A stretch of 37,473 nt of DNA from CAZGSG01 sp964528095. GTDB lineage: Bacteria; Bacteroidota; Bacteroidia; Chitinophagales; Chitinophagaceae. The translations under genes and the position numbers were made by a program. Location: assembly GCA_964528095.1 (NCBI GenBank), contig CAZGSG010000016.1, positions 1-37,473 of the forward strand. The letters run 5' to 3'. How positions within the stretch are numbered: the first letter of the stretch is position 1; the number at the start of each line of letters is the position of its first letter. Of the stretch, positions 8,298 to 17,967 are shown piece after piece. The notes under the pieces are model-generated. The model was not told the DNA's origin, searched no databases, and worked only from the letters and a program-made list of their open reading frames with translations.

Positions 8298-8534
8298 TTA
8301 TCCTTTGGGTTTCCTGAATATGGCAAATATTTCAACCACCAGCCCGGCGAGAATAATGATCGGCGCAATGGTGATCCGCTGAAAACTATACACTTCGTCT
8401 TTATTGAACACAGCCGGGTTATCACTTTTACCTCCAGCCATCAGGAACATGCCGATAGCCATCAATACCAGCCCAACCAGCATCCAGATATAATTTTCTT
8501 TCGAAAAAATGGAAGGGGTCTTATTTTCAGTCAT
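8298..8534 (-). CDS. DUF3098 small membrane protein
   Basis: A 78-residue protein starting MTENKTPSIFSKENYIWMLV at 8534; an earlier possible start at 8558 adds only a poorly supported extension. It has two transmembrane segments (IWMLVGLVLMAIGMFLMAG and PIIILAGLVVEIFAIF) and the family sequence FNKDEVYSFQRITIAPIII. DUF3098 proteins are restricted to Bacteroidota and have no known biochemical role. They are found again and again between ftsX and uppP, which suggests a role in division or envelope synthesis (inference from gene order). ftsX lies upstream with a gap of about 190 bases, and a terminator follows. Confidence 0.85.
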   Translation of the reverse strand: MTENKTPSIFSKENYIWMLVGLVLMAIGMFLMAGGKSDNPAVFNKDEVYSFQRITIAPIIILAGLVVEIFAIFRKPKG

Positions 8535-8726
8535 AAAATACAATATTTGGAGTCGCAATATAGCAAAATATAGGCTAAGAGCGCAAAAGAGGAAAAGAGG
8601 TTTAGCCCGACTTTAAAATAAGGCATACTTCGCCAAAAGGGTCGAAATGGATACTGCCAGAAGAAAAACTTTTAAGCTGATTAAAATAATCCTCTTTATA
8701 TCCCCTTACCTCTTTTTTACTCTTAG

Positions 8727-9599
8727 TTAATAAAGGTCGTCCAGCTTCATCTTCAGATACTTAATAACACTCCGATGCGTGCTGAACAGGGTAATGCAGA
8801 TGCCCAGAATAATGAGTATGGCGAAGAGGATAAACAGCATGCTATTGTCCCGGATTGACCGTAAATCGGAGATCTGGCTTTCGAAAAGCAATACGAGCAG
8901 GTACACGGCAGAAGCCGCGATAATGCCGCCGATCGCCCCATTTATGATGGCCCGGATATTCATTGGTTTGGCAATAAAACCCCTGGTGGCACCCACCATC
9001 TGCATTGTTTTAATTAAAAAACGATTGCTGAACATGGCGAGGCGAATGGTATTATCGATCAATATGATCACCACGATGGAAAGGATGATCGCTATCACCA
9101 GTAGCCCGATGCTGATCTTTCGCAGGTTTTCGGTCATTTTACCGACCAATGCCTCTGGATACTTAACATCACTGATATAGGTTTGCTGCTCAATATCAGC
9201 CTTGATCGCGCTTAGCGAATCTGTATTCAGGTAGTCTTTTTTTACCTTAAAATAAATGGCATTCGGAAGCGGATTCTCTGTAAGCACCTTGTTCCAGTCC
9301 TCATTACCATCACTCATATAGATTTTTTTACCCTGTTCCTTTGTCACGTAATCGATCTTGCGGACATAGGGTTTGCTGGAAATATATTGCATGAGCGCAA
9401 CACTGTCTTTTGGATTGAGATCTCCTCGCAGGTAAGCACGTACCTCCACGCTCTCTTTAAAAAAATCGCCCATCTTATTGGCATTAATCACAAACCAGCC
9501 AATGATGCCTAACAGGAATAATACCAGTGTTACCCCCAGGATGGACATAAAATACGATGGAGTACTTCTTTTGCTCGAAGATTTGCCAGGTTGAGCCAT
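8727..9599 (-). CDS. ftsX: Cell division protein FtsX
   Basis: A 290-residue protein with one N-terminal membrane segment (FMSILGVTLVLFLLGIIGWFV), an extracytoplasmic domain of about 130 residues, and three C-terminal membrane segments, the FtsX topology. The segment EVRAYLRGDLNPKDSVALMQYI and the following YVTKEQGKKIYM are typical of the family ectodomain. FtsX pairs with the ATPase FtsE at the division site and regulates peptidoglycan hydrolases; ftsE is not in this window. After the stop I see no convincing hairpin; about 190 bases without a gene lead to DUF3098. Confidence 0.93.
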   Translation of the reverse strand: MAQPGKSSSKRSTPSYFMSILGVTLVLFLLGIIGWFVINANKMGDFFKESVEVRAYLRGDLNPKDSVALMQYISSKPYVRKIDYVTKEQGKKIYMSDGNEDWNKVLTENPLPNAIYFKVKKDYLNTDSLSAIKADIEQQTYISDVKYPEALVGKMTENLRKISIGLLVIAIILSIVVIILIDNTIRLAMFSNRFLIKTMQMVGATRGFIAKPMNIRAIINGAIGGIIAASAVYLLVLLFESQISDLRSIRDNSMLFILFAILIILGICITLFSTHRSVIKYLKMKLDDLY

Positions 9600-9630
9600 G
9601 GAACTGAATTTTTGAATTAATGGGTTCTCG

Positions 9631-9655
9631 CAAAAATAACCAATTAGCCATACAA
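9631..9655 (-). promoter_or_regulatory. Probable ftsX promoter
   Basis: On the minus strand a perfect TATTTTTG (TAnnTTTG) lies at 9638-9631, about 31 bases before the ftsX ATG. The nearest upstream TTG (9655-9653) is only 14 bases away, so the -33 element is uncertain. The rest of the 247-base divergent region to leuS holds a small CATCTT-GAAA-AAGATG hairpin (9763-9778) and a GGGGCG/CGCCCC pair, with no clear leuS promoter. Confidence 0.4.
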
Positions 9656-9846
9656 TCAGTATTTTTGCTGCCCAATAAAACGATTGTGCCGGGGCGATAT
9701 TGCCATCCTGGTCAAAAGATATTTGTTAAAGAAATCCGGGACCGCCCCTGAATGCCAGTGATCATCTTGAAAAAGATGCATTCTAACCCTGTAATTATTG
9801 GCGAAGGAGGGAATGATTATAATAAAATTTAAACACCACGATTCGA

Positions 9847-12642
9847 ATGAGTACAACCGATATAAATGCTGCAGGAAATCTTGAATACAAGTTCAGGGAA
9901 ATAGAAAAAAAATGGCAGCAGCATTGGAAAGATACACAGGCGTATAAAGTGTCCAATGAAAGCGATAAGCCTAAGTACTATGTATTGGACATGTTTCCTT
10001 ATCCCAGTGGTGCAGGTTTACACGTTGGTCACCCGCTGGGCTATATTGCAAGTGATATTTTCGCCCGCTATAAAAGATTAAAAGGATTCAATGTATTGCA
10101 CCCAATGGGGTATGATGCTTTTGGGCTGCCTGCTGAACAGTATGCGATTGATCATGGGATACACCCTGCCGTTTCAACACATGCCAATATCATCAACTTC
10201 CGTACACAGCTTGATAATATCGGTTTTTGTTATGACTGGGACCGGGAAGTAAAGACCTCGGATCCTCACTACTATAAATGGACACAATGGATTTTTCTGC
10301 AACTATTCAAGAGCTTTTATAACAGGCATACAGGTAAAGCGGCGTCGATTGATGAACTGGTAGCGTCTTTTGAAAAAGAAGGAAATACGAAACACCCGAT
10401 GCCCAGTACGCAATATGCGGCCAGGGAATTTAGCGCGGAAGAATGGACGGGATTTGATGAAAGACAACAGCAGGATATCCTCATGCAATACCGCCTGGCT
10501 TATTGCGGCTATGGTGAGGTGAACTGGTGCGAAGCACTTGGTACGGTACTGGCCAATGATGAGGTTGTAAATGGAGTGAGTGAAAGAGGCGGGTTTCCGG
10601 TAATAAAAAAGAAACTGCGTCAATGGTACCTGCGCATTACTGAATATGCAGATCGTTTGCTTGAAGGGCTTGACAGGATCGACTTCAGCGAGGCCATGAA
10701 AGAAATGCAGACCAACTGGATTGGTAAGAGCAGTGGGGCTGAGATTGATTTTGAGATCCCCGGAGGATCAGCACTCAAAGTATATACCACCCGCCCCGAT
10801 ACCATCTTCGGTGTTGACTTTATGGTGATCGCGCCTGAGCACGAGTTAGTAAGCAGTATCATCACTGCGGAACAGGCAAAAGCGGTAGATGAATATATAA
10901 GCTATGTAAAAAGCCGAAGCGAACGCGAAAGGATGGCGGAGAAAAAGATCAGCGGCGTTTTTACAGGCGCTTATGCATTGAATCCCTTTGACGGACGCAA
11001 AATACCGATCTGGATTGCTGAATATGTATTAGCAGGATATGGTACCGGTGCAATCATGGCGGTTCCCTGTGGCGATGACAGGGATTTCAGGTTTGCCAAA
11101 CACTTTGATATTCCCGTTACGAACATCATTGGTAAAGCTTTTGATGGACAGGAAGCCAATGCCACAAAAGATGCCATACTGGAGAACTCGGGTTTTCTGA
11201 ACGGAATGGTGATGAAAAAAGCGGGCGATGTGGTCATTGCTGCGCTTGAGGAAAAAGGTATTGGTGTGCGCAAAGTCAATTACAGGATGCGGGATGCGGC
11301 TTTCAGCCGGCAGCGTTATTGGGGTGAGCCTTTTCCGATCATCTGGAAAGAAGGGATTGCTTACCCAATGGATGAAAACCAGTTGCCATTGGAATTACCG
11401 GAAGTGGAAAATTATAAACCGGGTCCGGAAGGTGAAGGCCCGCTTGCAAATATCAGGGAATGGTCAGTTGTACCGGATGGGGTGAGAGAGACTAATACAA
11501 TGCCCGGCTATGCAGGTAGTAGCTGGTATTTTTTACGTTATATGGACCCGCACAATGAGCAGGCTTTTTGTGAAAGAAAAATTTCAGATTACTGGGGCCA
11601 GGTGGACCTGTATATTGGAGGAACCGAACATGCGGTAGGTCACTTATTATATAGCCGGATGTGGACAAAAGCGCTATTTGATCTCGGATATATCAGCCAT
11701 GATGAGCCTTTTAAAAAACTGGTAAACCAGGGAATGATACAGGGAAGCAGCCGGTTTGTTTACCGGGTGAGGGGAGCCAATACATATGTATCTGCTGGAT
11801 TAAAAGATGTGTATGATACAGATGAGATCCATGTTGATGTCAATTTTGTAGACGGAGTAGAGCTGAATGTGTCTGCATTCAGGAGCTGGCGTGAAGAGTA
11901 TGCTGATGCGGAATTTATCCTGGAGGATGGAAAGTATATCTGTGGCATACTGACAGAAAAGATGAGCAAACGGCTCTATAATACGGTAAACCCGGATGAT
12001 CTTGTGTTTAAATACGGCGCAGATACCTTCCGTATGTATGAGATGTTCCTGGGCCCGGTAGAAATGAGCAAACCCTGGGATACGAAAGGTATTGAAGGTG
12101 TTCACCGTTTCCTGAAAAAACTCTGGCGTTTATTCTATGATGAATTGAAGGGCAGGGTATGGACGGATGAAAAAGCAACAGCAGCGGAGTTGAAAATCCT
12201 GCATAATACGATTAAAAAGATAGAAAGCGATACGGATCGTTTTAGTTTCAATACAGGCGTAAGCGGTTTTATGATAGCAGTAAACGAGCTGAATGATATC
12301 GACTGTCATAAAAAGGAAATATTGGAGCAGCTGCTCATCCTTTTGACACCTTATGCACCGCATATAGCAGAGGAGCTGTGGCAGCAACTGGGCAATAGCG
12401 GTAGCATACTGGATGCACCTTACCCGGTCTTTGAAGCGAAATATGTAATGGAAAGCAGCAAGGAGTATCCCGTTTCCATAAATGGTAAATTGCGTACTAC
12501 CATGAATATTTCCCTGGATGCATCCTCCCCGGATGTAGAGGCATTGGTATTGGAGAATGAGATAGTTAAAAAATGGCTGGAAGGCAAGGCTCCGAAGAAG
12601 ATCATTTTTGTGAAAGGAAAAATGGTGAATGTGGTTATATAA
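9847..12642 (+). CDS. leuS: Leucyl-tRNA synthetase
   Basis: A 931-residue class I aminoacyl-tRNA synthetase. The HIGH-type motif is HVGH (residues 59-62, in FPYPSGAGLHVGHPLGY). The KMSKS-type motif is KMSKR at 705-709, as common in Bacteroidota. The CP1 editing domain is intact, with VYTTRPDTIFGVDFMVIAPEH and the binding loop GTGAIMAVPCGDDRDF, so mischarged norvaline or isoleucine should be hydrolysed. The beta-rich insert before KMSKR (residues about 640-700) is usual in this phylum. The C-terminal anticodon-binding part, with TPYAPHIAEELW, and the end domain are complete. It is a single gene, divergent from ftsX. Confidence 0.97.
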   Translation: MSTTDINAAGNLEYKFREIEKKWQQHWKDTQAYKVSNESDKPKYYVLDMFPYPSGAGLHVGHPLGYIASDIFARYKRLKGFNVLHPMGYDAFGLPAEQYAIDHGIHPAVSTHANIINFRTQLDNIGFCYDWDREVKTSDPHYYKWTQWIFLQLFKSFYNRHTGKAASIDELVASFEKEGNTKHPMPSTQYAAREFSAEEWTGFDERQQQDILMQYRLAYCGYGEVNWCEALGTVLANDEVVNGVSERGGFPVIKKKLRQWYLRITEYADRLLEGLDRIDFSEAMKEMQTNWIGKSSGAEIDFEIPGGSALKVYTTRPDTIFGVDFMVIAPEHELVSSIITAEQAKAVDEYISYVKSRSERERMAEKKISGVFTGAYALNPFDGRKIPIWIAEYVLAGYGTGAIMAVPCGDDRDFRFAKHFDIPVTNIIGKAFDGQEANATKDAILENSGFLNGMVMKKAGDVVIAALEEKGIGVRKVNYRMRDAAFSRQRYWGEPFPIIWKEGIAYPMDENQLPLELPEVENYKPGPEGEGPLANIREWSVVPDGVRETNTMPGYAGSSWYFLRYMDPHNEQAFCERKISDYWGQVDLYIGGTEHAVGHLLYSRMWTKALFDLGYISHDEPFKKLVNQGMIQGSSRFVYRVRGANTYVSAGLKDVYDTDEIHVDVNFVDGVELNVSAFRSWREEYADAEFILEDGKYICGILTEKMSKRLYNTVNPDDLVFKYGADTFRMYEMFLGPVEMSKPWDTKGIEGVHRFLKKLWRLFYDELKGRVWTDEKATAAELKILHNTIKKIESDTDRFSFNTGVSGFMIAVNELNDIDCHKKEILEQLLILLTPYAPHIAEELWQQLGNSGSILDAPYPVFEAKYVMESSKEYPVSINGKLRTTMNISLDASSPDVEALVLENEIVKKWLEGKAPKKIIFVKGKMVNVVI

Positions 12643-12935
12643 AATAATCGGGCATGTATGTAATACATAAGGCTAATTATGTAAATACATTTACCAGCCT
12701 ATGGACTAGCGGCAAATAAGGAAATAGTACCGCAGTGACGGATAACCAGTTGGTGGCTTTGTTGAAAGATGATTTTTTAATAAACGTTACACACCCGGAC
12801 AAGACCATATTTTGTGCATGTTTTTTTATAACTTAAAGGGCTTTATAATTCATTTATATAAGCCAACGAAAAATATATGAACGGCGATGTATTACTCAAA
12901 GGCCTTCGTAATTTTCACATCCAAAATTTCTATTA
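12643..12935 (+). other. Intergenic region between leuS and the Tricorn-like protease gene
   Basis: These 293 bases hold no gene I can support. There is an AT-rich inverted repeat TACATAA/TTATGTA (12664-12683) without a T-run, so it is a poor terminator. A near-consensus -7 element TAATTTTC lies at 12909-12916, 20 bases before the next start codon, but lacks a clear -33 element. Confidence 0.35.
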
Positions 12936-15900
12936 ATGAGAAGAGTCTTTATTCTTATCCTGGTCAGCATTGGCATTACGGCCAATTCTCAAAGTAATCC
13001 CGCGTATTTCCTTTCAAACCCCACGCTCACCCCCGATGGTGAGACAGTCATTTTCAGCTTCGAGGGTGATCTCTGGAAAGCGGGTGTAAAGGATGGACAG
13101 GCATCGCGGCTTACCGCCATGCAGGGCTATGAGACCAATGCAAAAGTTTCTCCCGATGGCAAATGGATCGCTTTTACCGGTCGCCAGTATGGTAATCCTG
13201 ATGTTTTTATTATGCCTGTTAATGGCGGTGAAGTAAAACAGCTGACCTGGAATAGCAGTTCTGATGATGTGAGCAGTTGGAGCTGGGATTCTAAGTATAT
13301 TTATTTCAACAGCTCCCGGATGGGAATGGTATCAGGTTTTAAAGTGCCTACCTCCGGCGGCACTGCCCAGCGGGTATTGGGTAACTACTTCTTCCAGTAT
13401 GATCATAACCTGGTTGAACATCCATCGAGCGGTGAGATCTTTTTTAACGATACCTGGGAAAGCATCTCGCAGGTACAACGGAAAAGATACAAAGGACCGT
13501 TTAATCCGGATATTCAATCATACAATCCCAAAACAAAAACACATAAAAAATATACTGATTGGGAAGGAAAGGACTTTAATGCCAGCATTGACCGTAGTGG
13601 AAATATTTACTTTATTTCAGATGAAGCAAATGGCGAGTACAACCTATATACAATAGCAAACGGGAAAAAGAAAGCGCTAACCAAATTTCCTTCTTCTATT
13701 AAAACACCTTTTGTGAATGCAAACGGAGGTAAAATAGTTTTTGAGAAAGATTACCAGCTATGGTTATATGATGTAAAAACGGATAAAGCCAGTAAGCTGG
13801 AAATGGCGATCATTCGAAATAATACCCTTCCCAAGGAAAAGGATTTTGATATGCGTGGAAATATCTCATCTTTCGATGTTTCCGGTGATGGTAAAAAGCT
13901 GGCAATGGTATCAAGAGGCGAGCTGTTCGTGGGCGATGTGGAGGGTAAATTTATACAGGAGATCAATCGCGGCTCCGGAGAAAGGGTAAGAGAGGTAAAA
14001 TGGATGAGCGATAACAAAACCCTTTTATTCAACCAGACTACAGATGGATATACTAACTGGTATACGATTGCGGCTGATGGAAAAGGAAGCATAAAACAGT
14101 TGACAACTGATAAAAAAAATAACCGGTCGATCGTATTCAACAAAACCCGCAGTAAAGCCGTGTACCTGAGCGGACGGGATGAGGTGCGTGTAATGGATCT
14201 GAAGACCATGGAAAGTAAGACCATTGCAAAAGACGAGATCTGGGGATTTCAAAATAGTGAACCCGGGTTTTCTCCAAATGATGAGTATGTGGTGTTTACA
14301 GCCATCCGCAATTTTGAGCAGGATATTTTTGTGTACAATTTCAAACAGAATAAAGTAACTAACCTTACTAATACAGGCATCACAGAAGCCAACCCTATCT
14401 GGTCGCCGGATGGTAAGTATATTTATTTTACATCACAACGATTGAAAGCTTCTTATCCCTTTGGTATGCCCAATGCAAAAGTATACCGCGTAGCATTGGA
14501 AAAACTGGATGAACCTTACCGGATTGATAAATTCGATGAGCTTTTTAAAGAAGAAAAAAAGGATACAAGTAAAAAAGCACCTGTAACACCATTGGTAGCC
14601 GATAAGAAAACGATAGATATTGATACAGACCTTCTGATGGAAAGGCTGGAACAGATAGGTCCGTCTGCAGGAGCGCAGGGACTTGTTTCGGTTTACCAGA
14701 AGGGAGAAAAAACAAGCGTAATTTATTTCAGCAATCATGGAGAGGGAAGAACGGCGATCTGGAAAACAGTGATAGAACCATTTGAGCAAAACAAAACAGA
14801 AAAGATAACAGGTACCGATGGAATTTTTGGATTTGATGTAGTAGAGGTCAGCGATAAATTTTATGTATTGATGAACGGAACGATCAATAAGCTGAATCTC
14901 GACGGTAGCAGGGTGGATCCCGTGGCCATAGCTTATACATTCAGGCGTAATCTGTCAGGTGAATTCAGCCAGATGTTTGAAGAAGCATGGGCGCAAATGG
15001 AAGAAAACTATTATGATGAAAACTTCCACGGAATCAACTGGAAAAAAACAAAAGAATACTATGGACAGTTCGTTCCCTATCTTAACAACAGGTCGGATCT
15101 ACGCATCCTGCTCAATGATATGTTAGGCGAATTGAATTCATCACACCAGGGTTTTGGTACGTTTGGTTCGGATGAGGCAGTTTCCCTGACCAATACGACC
15201 ATGGAAACGGGAATACAGTTTGAAGAGTCATCTCCGTTCAAAGTAAAATATATCAGCAAACGTTCCCCTGCCGATAAGAAAGGGATAAATGTGAAACCCG
15301 GTGATGTGCTTGTGAAAGTAAATGACTGGACGATAGACCAGACCAGGGACCGCGATTATTACTTCACACAACCATCACTTGACAGGGAATTGAACCTCAC
15401 ATTTGACCGGAACGGAGAGAAGATCAATGTTAAAGTACATCCGCAACAGGGCCTGTTCAATATACTTTATGATGAATGGGTGGATAATAACCAGAAAAGA
15501 GTGGATGAGAAGAGCAATGGCCGCATAGCCTACGGATATATGCGCAATATGGGCCAGTTTGAACTGGAGAAGTTCATCATTGATATGACGCAGGAACTGA
15601 ATAATAAAGAAGCACTGATCTTTGATCTGCGGTATAATACAGGAGGTAATGTGCATGATGAAGTGCTTAAGTTCCTCTCACAAAAAACCTATCTCCAATG
15701 GAAATACCGGGGCGGAAAAATGAGTCCGCAACCCAATTTCAATCCTGCGGATAAGCCCATTATATTATTGACCAATGAACAATCCCTCAGTGATGCCGAA
15801 ATGACGGCCCAGGGTTTCAAAGCATTAAAGCTTGGCAAGATCATTGGAAACGGCACTTATCGCTGGATCATATTTACCAGCGGGGTGAGCCTGGTAGATG

Positions 15901-16079
15901 GTTCTTCTGTGCGTATGCCGGGTTGGGGTTGTTATAGCCTGGAAGGAAAAGATCTTGAAGCAACAGGCGTTCAACCAGATATTCTCGTTGTTAATAGTTT
16001 TGACGATAAACTCAATGGCCGCGACCCACAGATCGACAGGGCTGTAGAGGAAATATTGAAAGAGCTGAGGAAAAATTAA
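12936..16079 (+). CDS. Tricorn-like S41 family protease
   Basis: A 1047-residue exported protein with the signal peptide MRRVFILILVSIGITANSQS. The N-terminal two thirds form WD40-like/PD40 beta-propeller repeats (for example TPDGETVIFSFEGDLW, SPDGKWIAFTGRQYG and SPDGKYIYFTSQRL). A PDZ domain (SPFKVKYISKRSPADKKGI onward) and the C-terminal S41 serine protease domain follow. By comparison with archaeal Tricorn, S736-H737 (in LNSSHQG) and S952 (in EQSLSDAEM) match the catalytic Ser-His pair and the nucleophile, and the Glu of LEATGVQPDI the fourth residue. It probably degrades peptides or proteins in the periplasm, with the propellers gating access. A strong terminator follows, so it is a single-gene unit. 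Confidence 0.93.
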   Translation: MRRVFILILVSIGITANSQSNPAYFLSNPTLTPDGETVIFSFEGDLWKAGVKDGQASRLTAMQGYETNAKVSPDGKWIAFTGRQYGNPDVFIMPVNGGEVKQLTWNSSSDDVSSWSWDSKYIYFNSSRMGMVSGFKVPTSGGTAQRVLGNYFFQYDHNLVEHPSSGEIFFNDTWESISQVQRKRYKGPFNPDIQSYNPKTKTHKKYTDWEGKDFNASIDRSGNIYFISDEANGEYNLYTIANGKKKALTKFPSSIKTPFVNANGGKIVFEKDYQLWLYDVKTDKASKLEMAIIRNNTLPKEKDFDMRGNISSFDVSGDGKKLAMVSRGELFVGDVEGKFIQEINRGSGERVREVKWMSDNKTLLFNQTTDGYTNWYTIAADGKGSIKQLTTDKKNNRSIVFNKTRSKAVYLSGRDEVRVMDLKTMESKTIAKDEIWGFQNSEPGFSPNDEYVVFTAIRNFEQDIFVYNFKQNKVTNLTNTGITEANPIWSPDGKYIYFTSQRLKASYPFGMPNAKVYRVALEKLDEPYRIDKFDELFKEEKKDTSKKAPVTPLVADKKTIDIDTDLLMERLEQIGPSAGAQGLVSVYQKGEKTSVIYFSNHGEGRTAIWKTVIEPFEQNKTEKITGTDGIFGFDVVEVSDKFYVLMNGTINKLNLDGSRVDPVAIAYTFRRNLSGEFSQMFEEAWAQMEENYYDENFHGINWKKTKEYYGQFVPYLNNRSDLRILLNDMLGELNSSHQGFGTFGSDEAVSLTNTTMETGIQFEESSPFKVKYISKRSPADKKGINVKPGDVLVKVNDWTIDQTRDRDYYFTQPSLDRELNLTFDRNGEKINVKVHPQQGLFNILYDEWVDNNQKRVDEKSNGRIAYGYMRNMGQFELEKFIIDMTQELNNKEALIFDLRYNTGGNVHDEVLKFLSQKTYLQWKYRGGKMSPQPNFNPADKPIILLTNEQSLSDAEMTAQGFKALKLGKIIGNGTYRWIIFTSGVSLVDGSSVRMPGWGCYSLEGKDLEATGVQPDILVVNSFDDKLNGRDPQIDRAVEEILKELRKN

Positions 16080-16104
16080 AATAACTGGTTATTTAGCCAC
16101 AGAT

Positions 16105-16148
16105 AAAAAGCAAAAGACTTTTCTTAACGGAAAGTCTTTTGCTTTTTT
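16105..16148 (+). terminator. Strong intrinsic terminator after the Tricorn-like gene
   Basis: A perfect 17-bp inverted repeat, with arms at 16105-16121 (ending AAAGACTTT) and 16131-16147 (beginning AAAGTCTTT), flanks a 9-base loop. The second arm ends in a T-run. The A/T-rich ends make it potentially active in both directions. Confidence 0.9.
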
Positions 16149-16300
16149 AATTCCATATTGCCTGGATAAGTCTTAAGTTATTTATAGCTCCTGGAAAGAG
16201 ATCTGACTTTGTTTATTACCAATCGTTTACATCGCTTTTACAAAAATCTTTACCCGACTAAAGGACATTGTTTTTTAATCTTTAATTTCGAATTTCACGT

Positions 16301-17053
16301 ATGCAAACAATCACCTGCAAAAATTGCGATCATAAATATAAAGGAAACTTTTGTCCGCATTGCGGGCAGCAATCGCATACTGAAAGAATCGGCATCCGTT
16401 ATTTTTTACACGATATTCCGCATTCTGTTTTTCATGTAGATAAAGGATTACTGTTTACACTCAGGTCGCTTTTTACTCATCCCGGCAGGATGCTGGAAAG
16501 TTATATGGCCGGTAAAAGGGTAAAACATTTTCGCCCGTTTGCTTATGTGATCATCATGTCCACCATTTGTACGCTGCTGATAAAATGGATGGAAAAAGCC
16601 ACGCAAAGTATTTTTGTAAAACACAACCCCGGCTATTCAATAGCGGGAGGAGAACATTTTTTTGCACAGTATATCAGCGTACTTATTTTTCTGATGATAC
16701 CCGTGCTCAGCCTGGTGACCTGGTTGTTTTACCGGCGAAATAAATATAACTACTGGGAGCATTTTTTGATCAATACCTATATGGCTGCGCAACTCAACAT
16801 TGTACTGGTATTGATAAAAGCCTATTCATTGCTTAAAGTAAGTATCACCCATGGGTCTCCTGAGGTGAACTTTACGGCTTTTATTACTTTTTTCATGTGT
16901 TATTATGGATTTACCTTTGGATACCTGATGCGTCCCGTTACAAACAATTTTCCGGGCTTTTTACGAATACTGGTTATGAACTTTTTTCTTGCAATAGTAT
17001 ACTCCACCGGCTTTTCGCTTACAGGCATTATGGAACCATGGTGGAAATTCTAA
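16301..17053 (+). CDS. DUF3667 membrane protein with N-terminal zinc ribbon
   Basis: A 250-residue protein. The N-terminus MQTITCKNCDHKYKGNFCPHCGQ contains two CxxC pairs, a zinc ribbon. The following IRYFLHDIPHSVFHVDKGLLFTLRSLFTHPGRMLESYMAGKR is the DUF3667 signature. About five hydrophobic helices make up the rest. The family is common in Bacteroidota and its function is unknown. The stop codon TAA overlaps a downstream ATG (TAATG at 17051-17055), so the following endonuclease-fold gene is likely translationally coupled. An alternative open frame around the start has no family features and was ignored. Confidence 0.85.
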   Translation: MQTITCKNCDHKYKGNFCPHCGQQSHTERIGIRYFLHDIPHSVFHVDKGLLFTLRSLFTHPGRMLESYMAGKRVKHFRPFAYVIIMSTICTLLIKWMEKATQSIFVKHNPGYSIAGGEHFFAQYISVLIFLMIPVLSLVTWLFYRRNKYNYWEHFLINTYMAAQLNIVLVLIKAYSLLKVSITHGSPEVNFTAFITFFMCYYGFTFGYLMRPVTNNFPGFLRILVMNFFLAIVYSTGFSLTGIMEPWWKF

Positions 17054-17916
17054 TGAATAAATTTTTTATGAAAAAAATACTTGTCGTACTTATTACTTTT
17101 TGTGCCGGATACTCATTAATGGCGCAGGATATTACCGTCATGACGTTTAATATCCGGTTGAACACAGTATCAGACAGCCTGAATGCATGGCCTTATCGAA
17201 AAGACAAAGTATCTTCTACCATTCTCTATCACGCGGTAGACATACTCGGTGTACAGGAAGCATTGCATCAGCAGATGGTGGACCTGCAGGAGCGCCTGCC
17301 CGCTTATAAAGCGCTTGGTGGAGGCCGGGACGATGGAAAAGAAAAAGGGGAGTATTCCGCTATTTTTTATGATACCACCCGCTTACAATTATTACAAACA
17401 AAAATGTTCTGGCTCTCTGAAACACCGGAAATACCCGGCAGTAAAAGTTGGGATGCAGCAATCACCCGGATGGTGACCTGGGCAAAATTCAAAGACCGGA
17501 AGACAAAAAAAATATTCTTTGCATTCAATACCCATTTTGACCATATCGGGAAAGTAGCAAGAAGAGAAAGCGCTCATATTATTCTAAATAAAGTAAAAGA
17601 AATAGCAGGTAGTTCACCCGTCGTATTCACCGGTGATTTTAATGCGGAGCCCGCGGATGAACCTATCCGCGTGATCATGGATACAAAAGATCCCCTGCAT
17701 CTTACCGATTCCAAAGAGTTATCTGTGACTCCACACTATGGTCCTTTCGGAACATTCAATGGTTTTCAGAATAAAGAAAGGAATGATCAGCCGATAGATT
17801 ATATATTTTTAAAAGGAAAATGGAAAGTGCTGACACATGCGACCATCTCGCAAACCTGGCAGGGCCGCTTTGCATCTGATCATTTTTCAGTGCTGGCAAA
17901 GCTCCGCTTGCTTTGA
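17053..17916 (+). CDS. Exported endonuclease/exonuclease/phosphatase family protein
   Basis: The signal peptide MKKILVVLITFCAGYSLMAQ predicts export. The full set of EEP-fold motifs is present: MTFNIRLNT, GVQEAL (metal-binding Glu), NTHFDHIG, TGDFNAEP (catalytic Asp and Asn), PIDYIFLKG and ASDHFSVLAKL (catalytic Asp-His). The fold covers DNases, sphingomyelinase-like and inositol-phosphatase-like phosphodiesterases; substrate cannot be fixed, though exported Bacteroidota members are often called hydrolases. I give the ATG at 17053 that overlaps the DUF3667 stop; the ATG at 17068 makes a more standard signal peptide and may be the real start. Operon with DUF3667. Confidence 0.87.
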   Translation: MNKFFMKKILVVLITFCAGYSLMAQDITVMTFNIRLNTVSDSLNAWPYRKDKVSSTILYHAVDILGVQEALHQQMVDLQERLPAYKALGGGRDDGKEKGEYSAIFYDTTRLQLLQTKMFWLSETPEIPGSKSWDAAITRMVTWAKFKDRKTKKIFFAFNTHFDHIGKVARRESAHIILNKVKEIAGSSPVVFTGDFNAEPADEPIRVIMDTKDPLHLTDSKELSVTPHYGPFGTFNGFQNKERNDQPIDYIFLKGKWKVLTHATISQTWQGRFASDHFSVLAKLRLL

Positions 17917-17967
17917 GGTCAGCCTGGTTGAACAAATCGGACTATACCCCTGAACAACAAATTTGAA

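Noticed and set aside
9763..9778. CATCTT-GAAA-AAGATG hairpin as part of a T-box or leucine attenuator before leuS
   Set aside because: Only a 6-bp stem; no T-box core, no leader peptide with leucine codons and no terminator next to it. T-boxes are also not expected in Bacteroidota.
12664..12683. Inverted repeat TACATAA/TTATGTA as the leuS terminator
   Set aside because: The stem is short and AT-rich, and no T-run follows.
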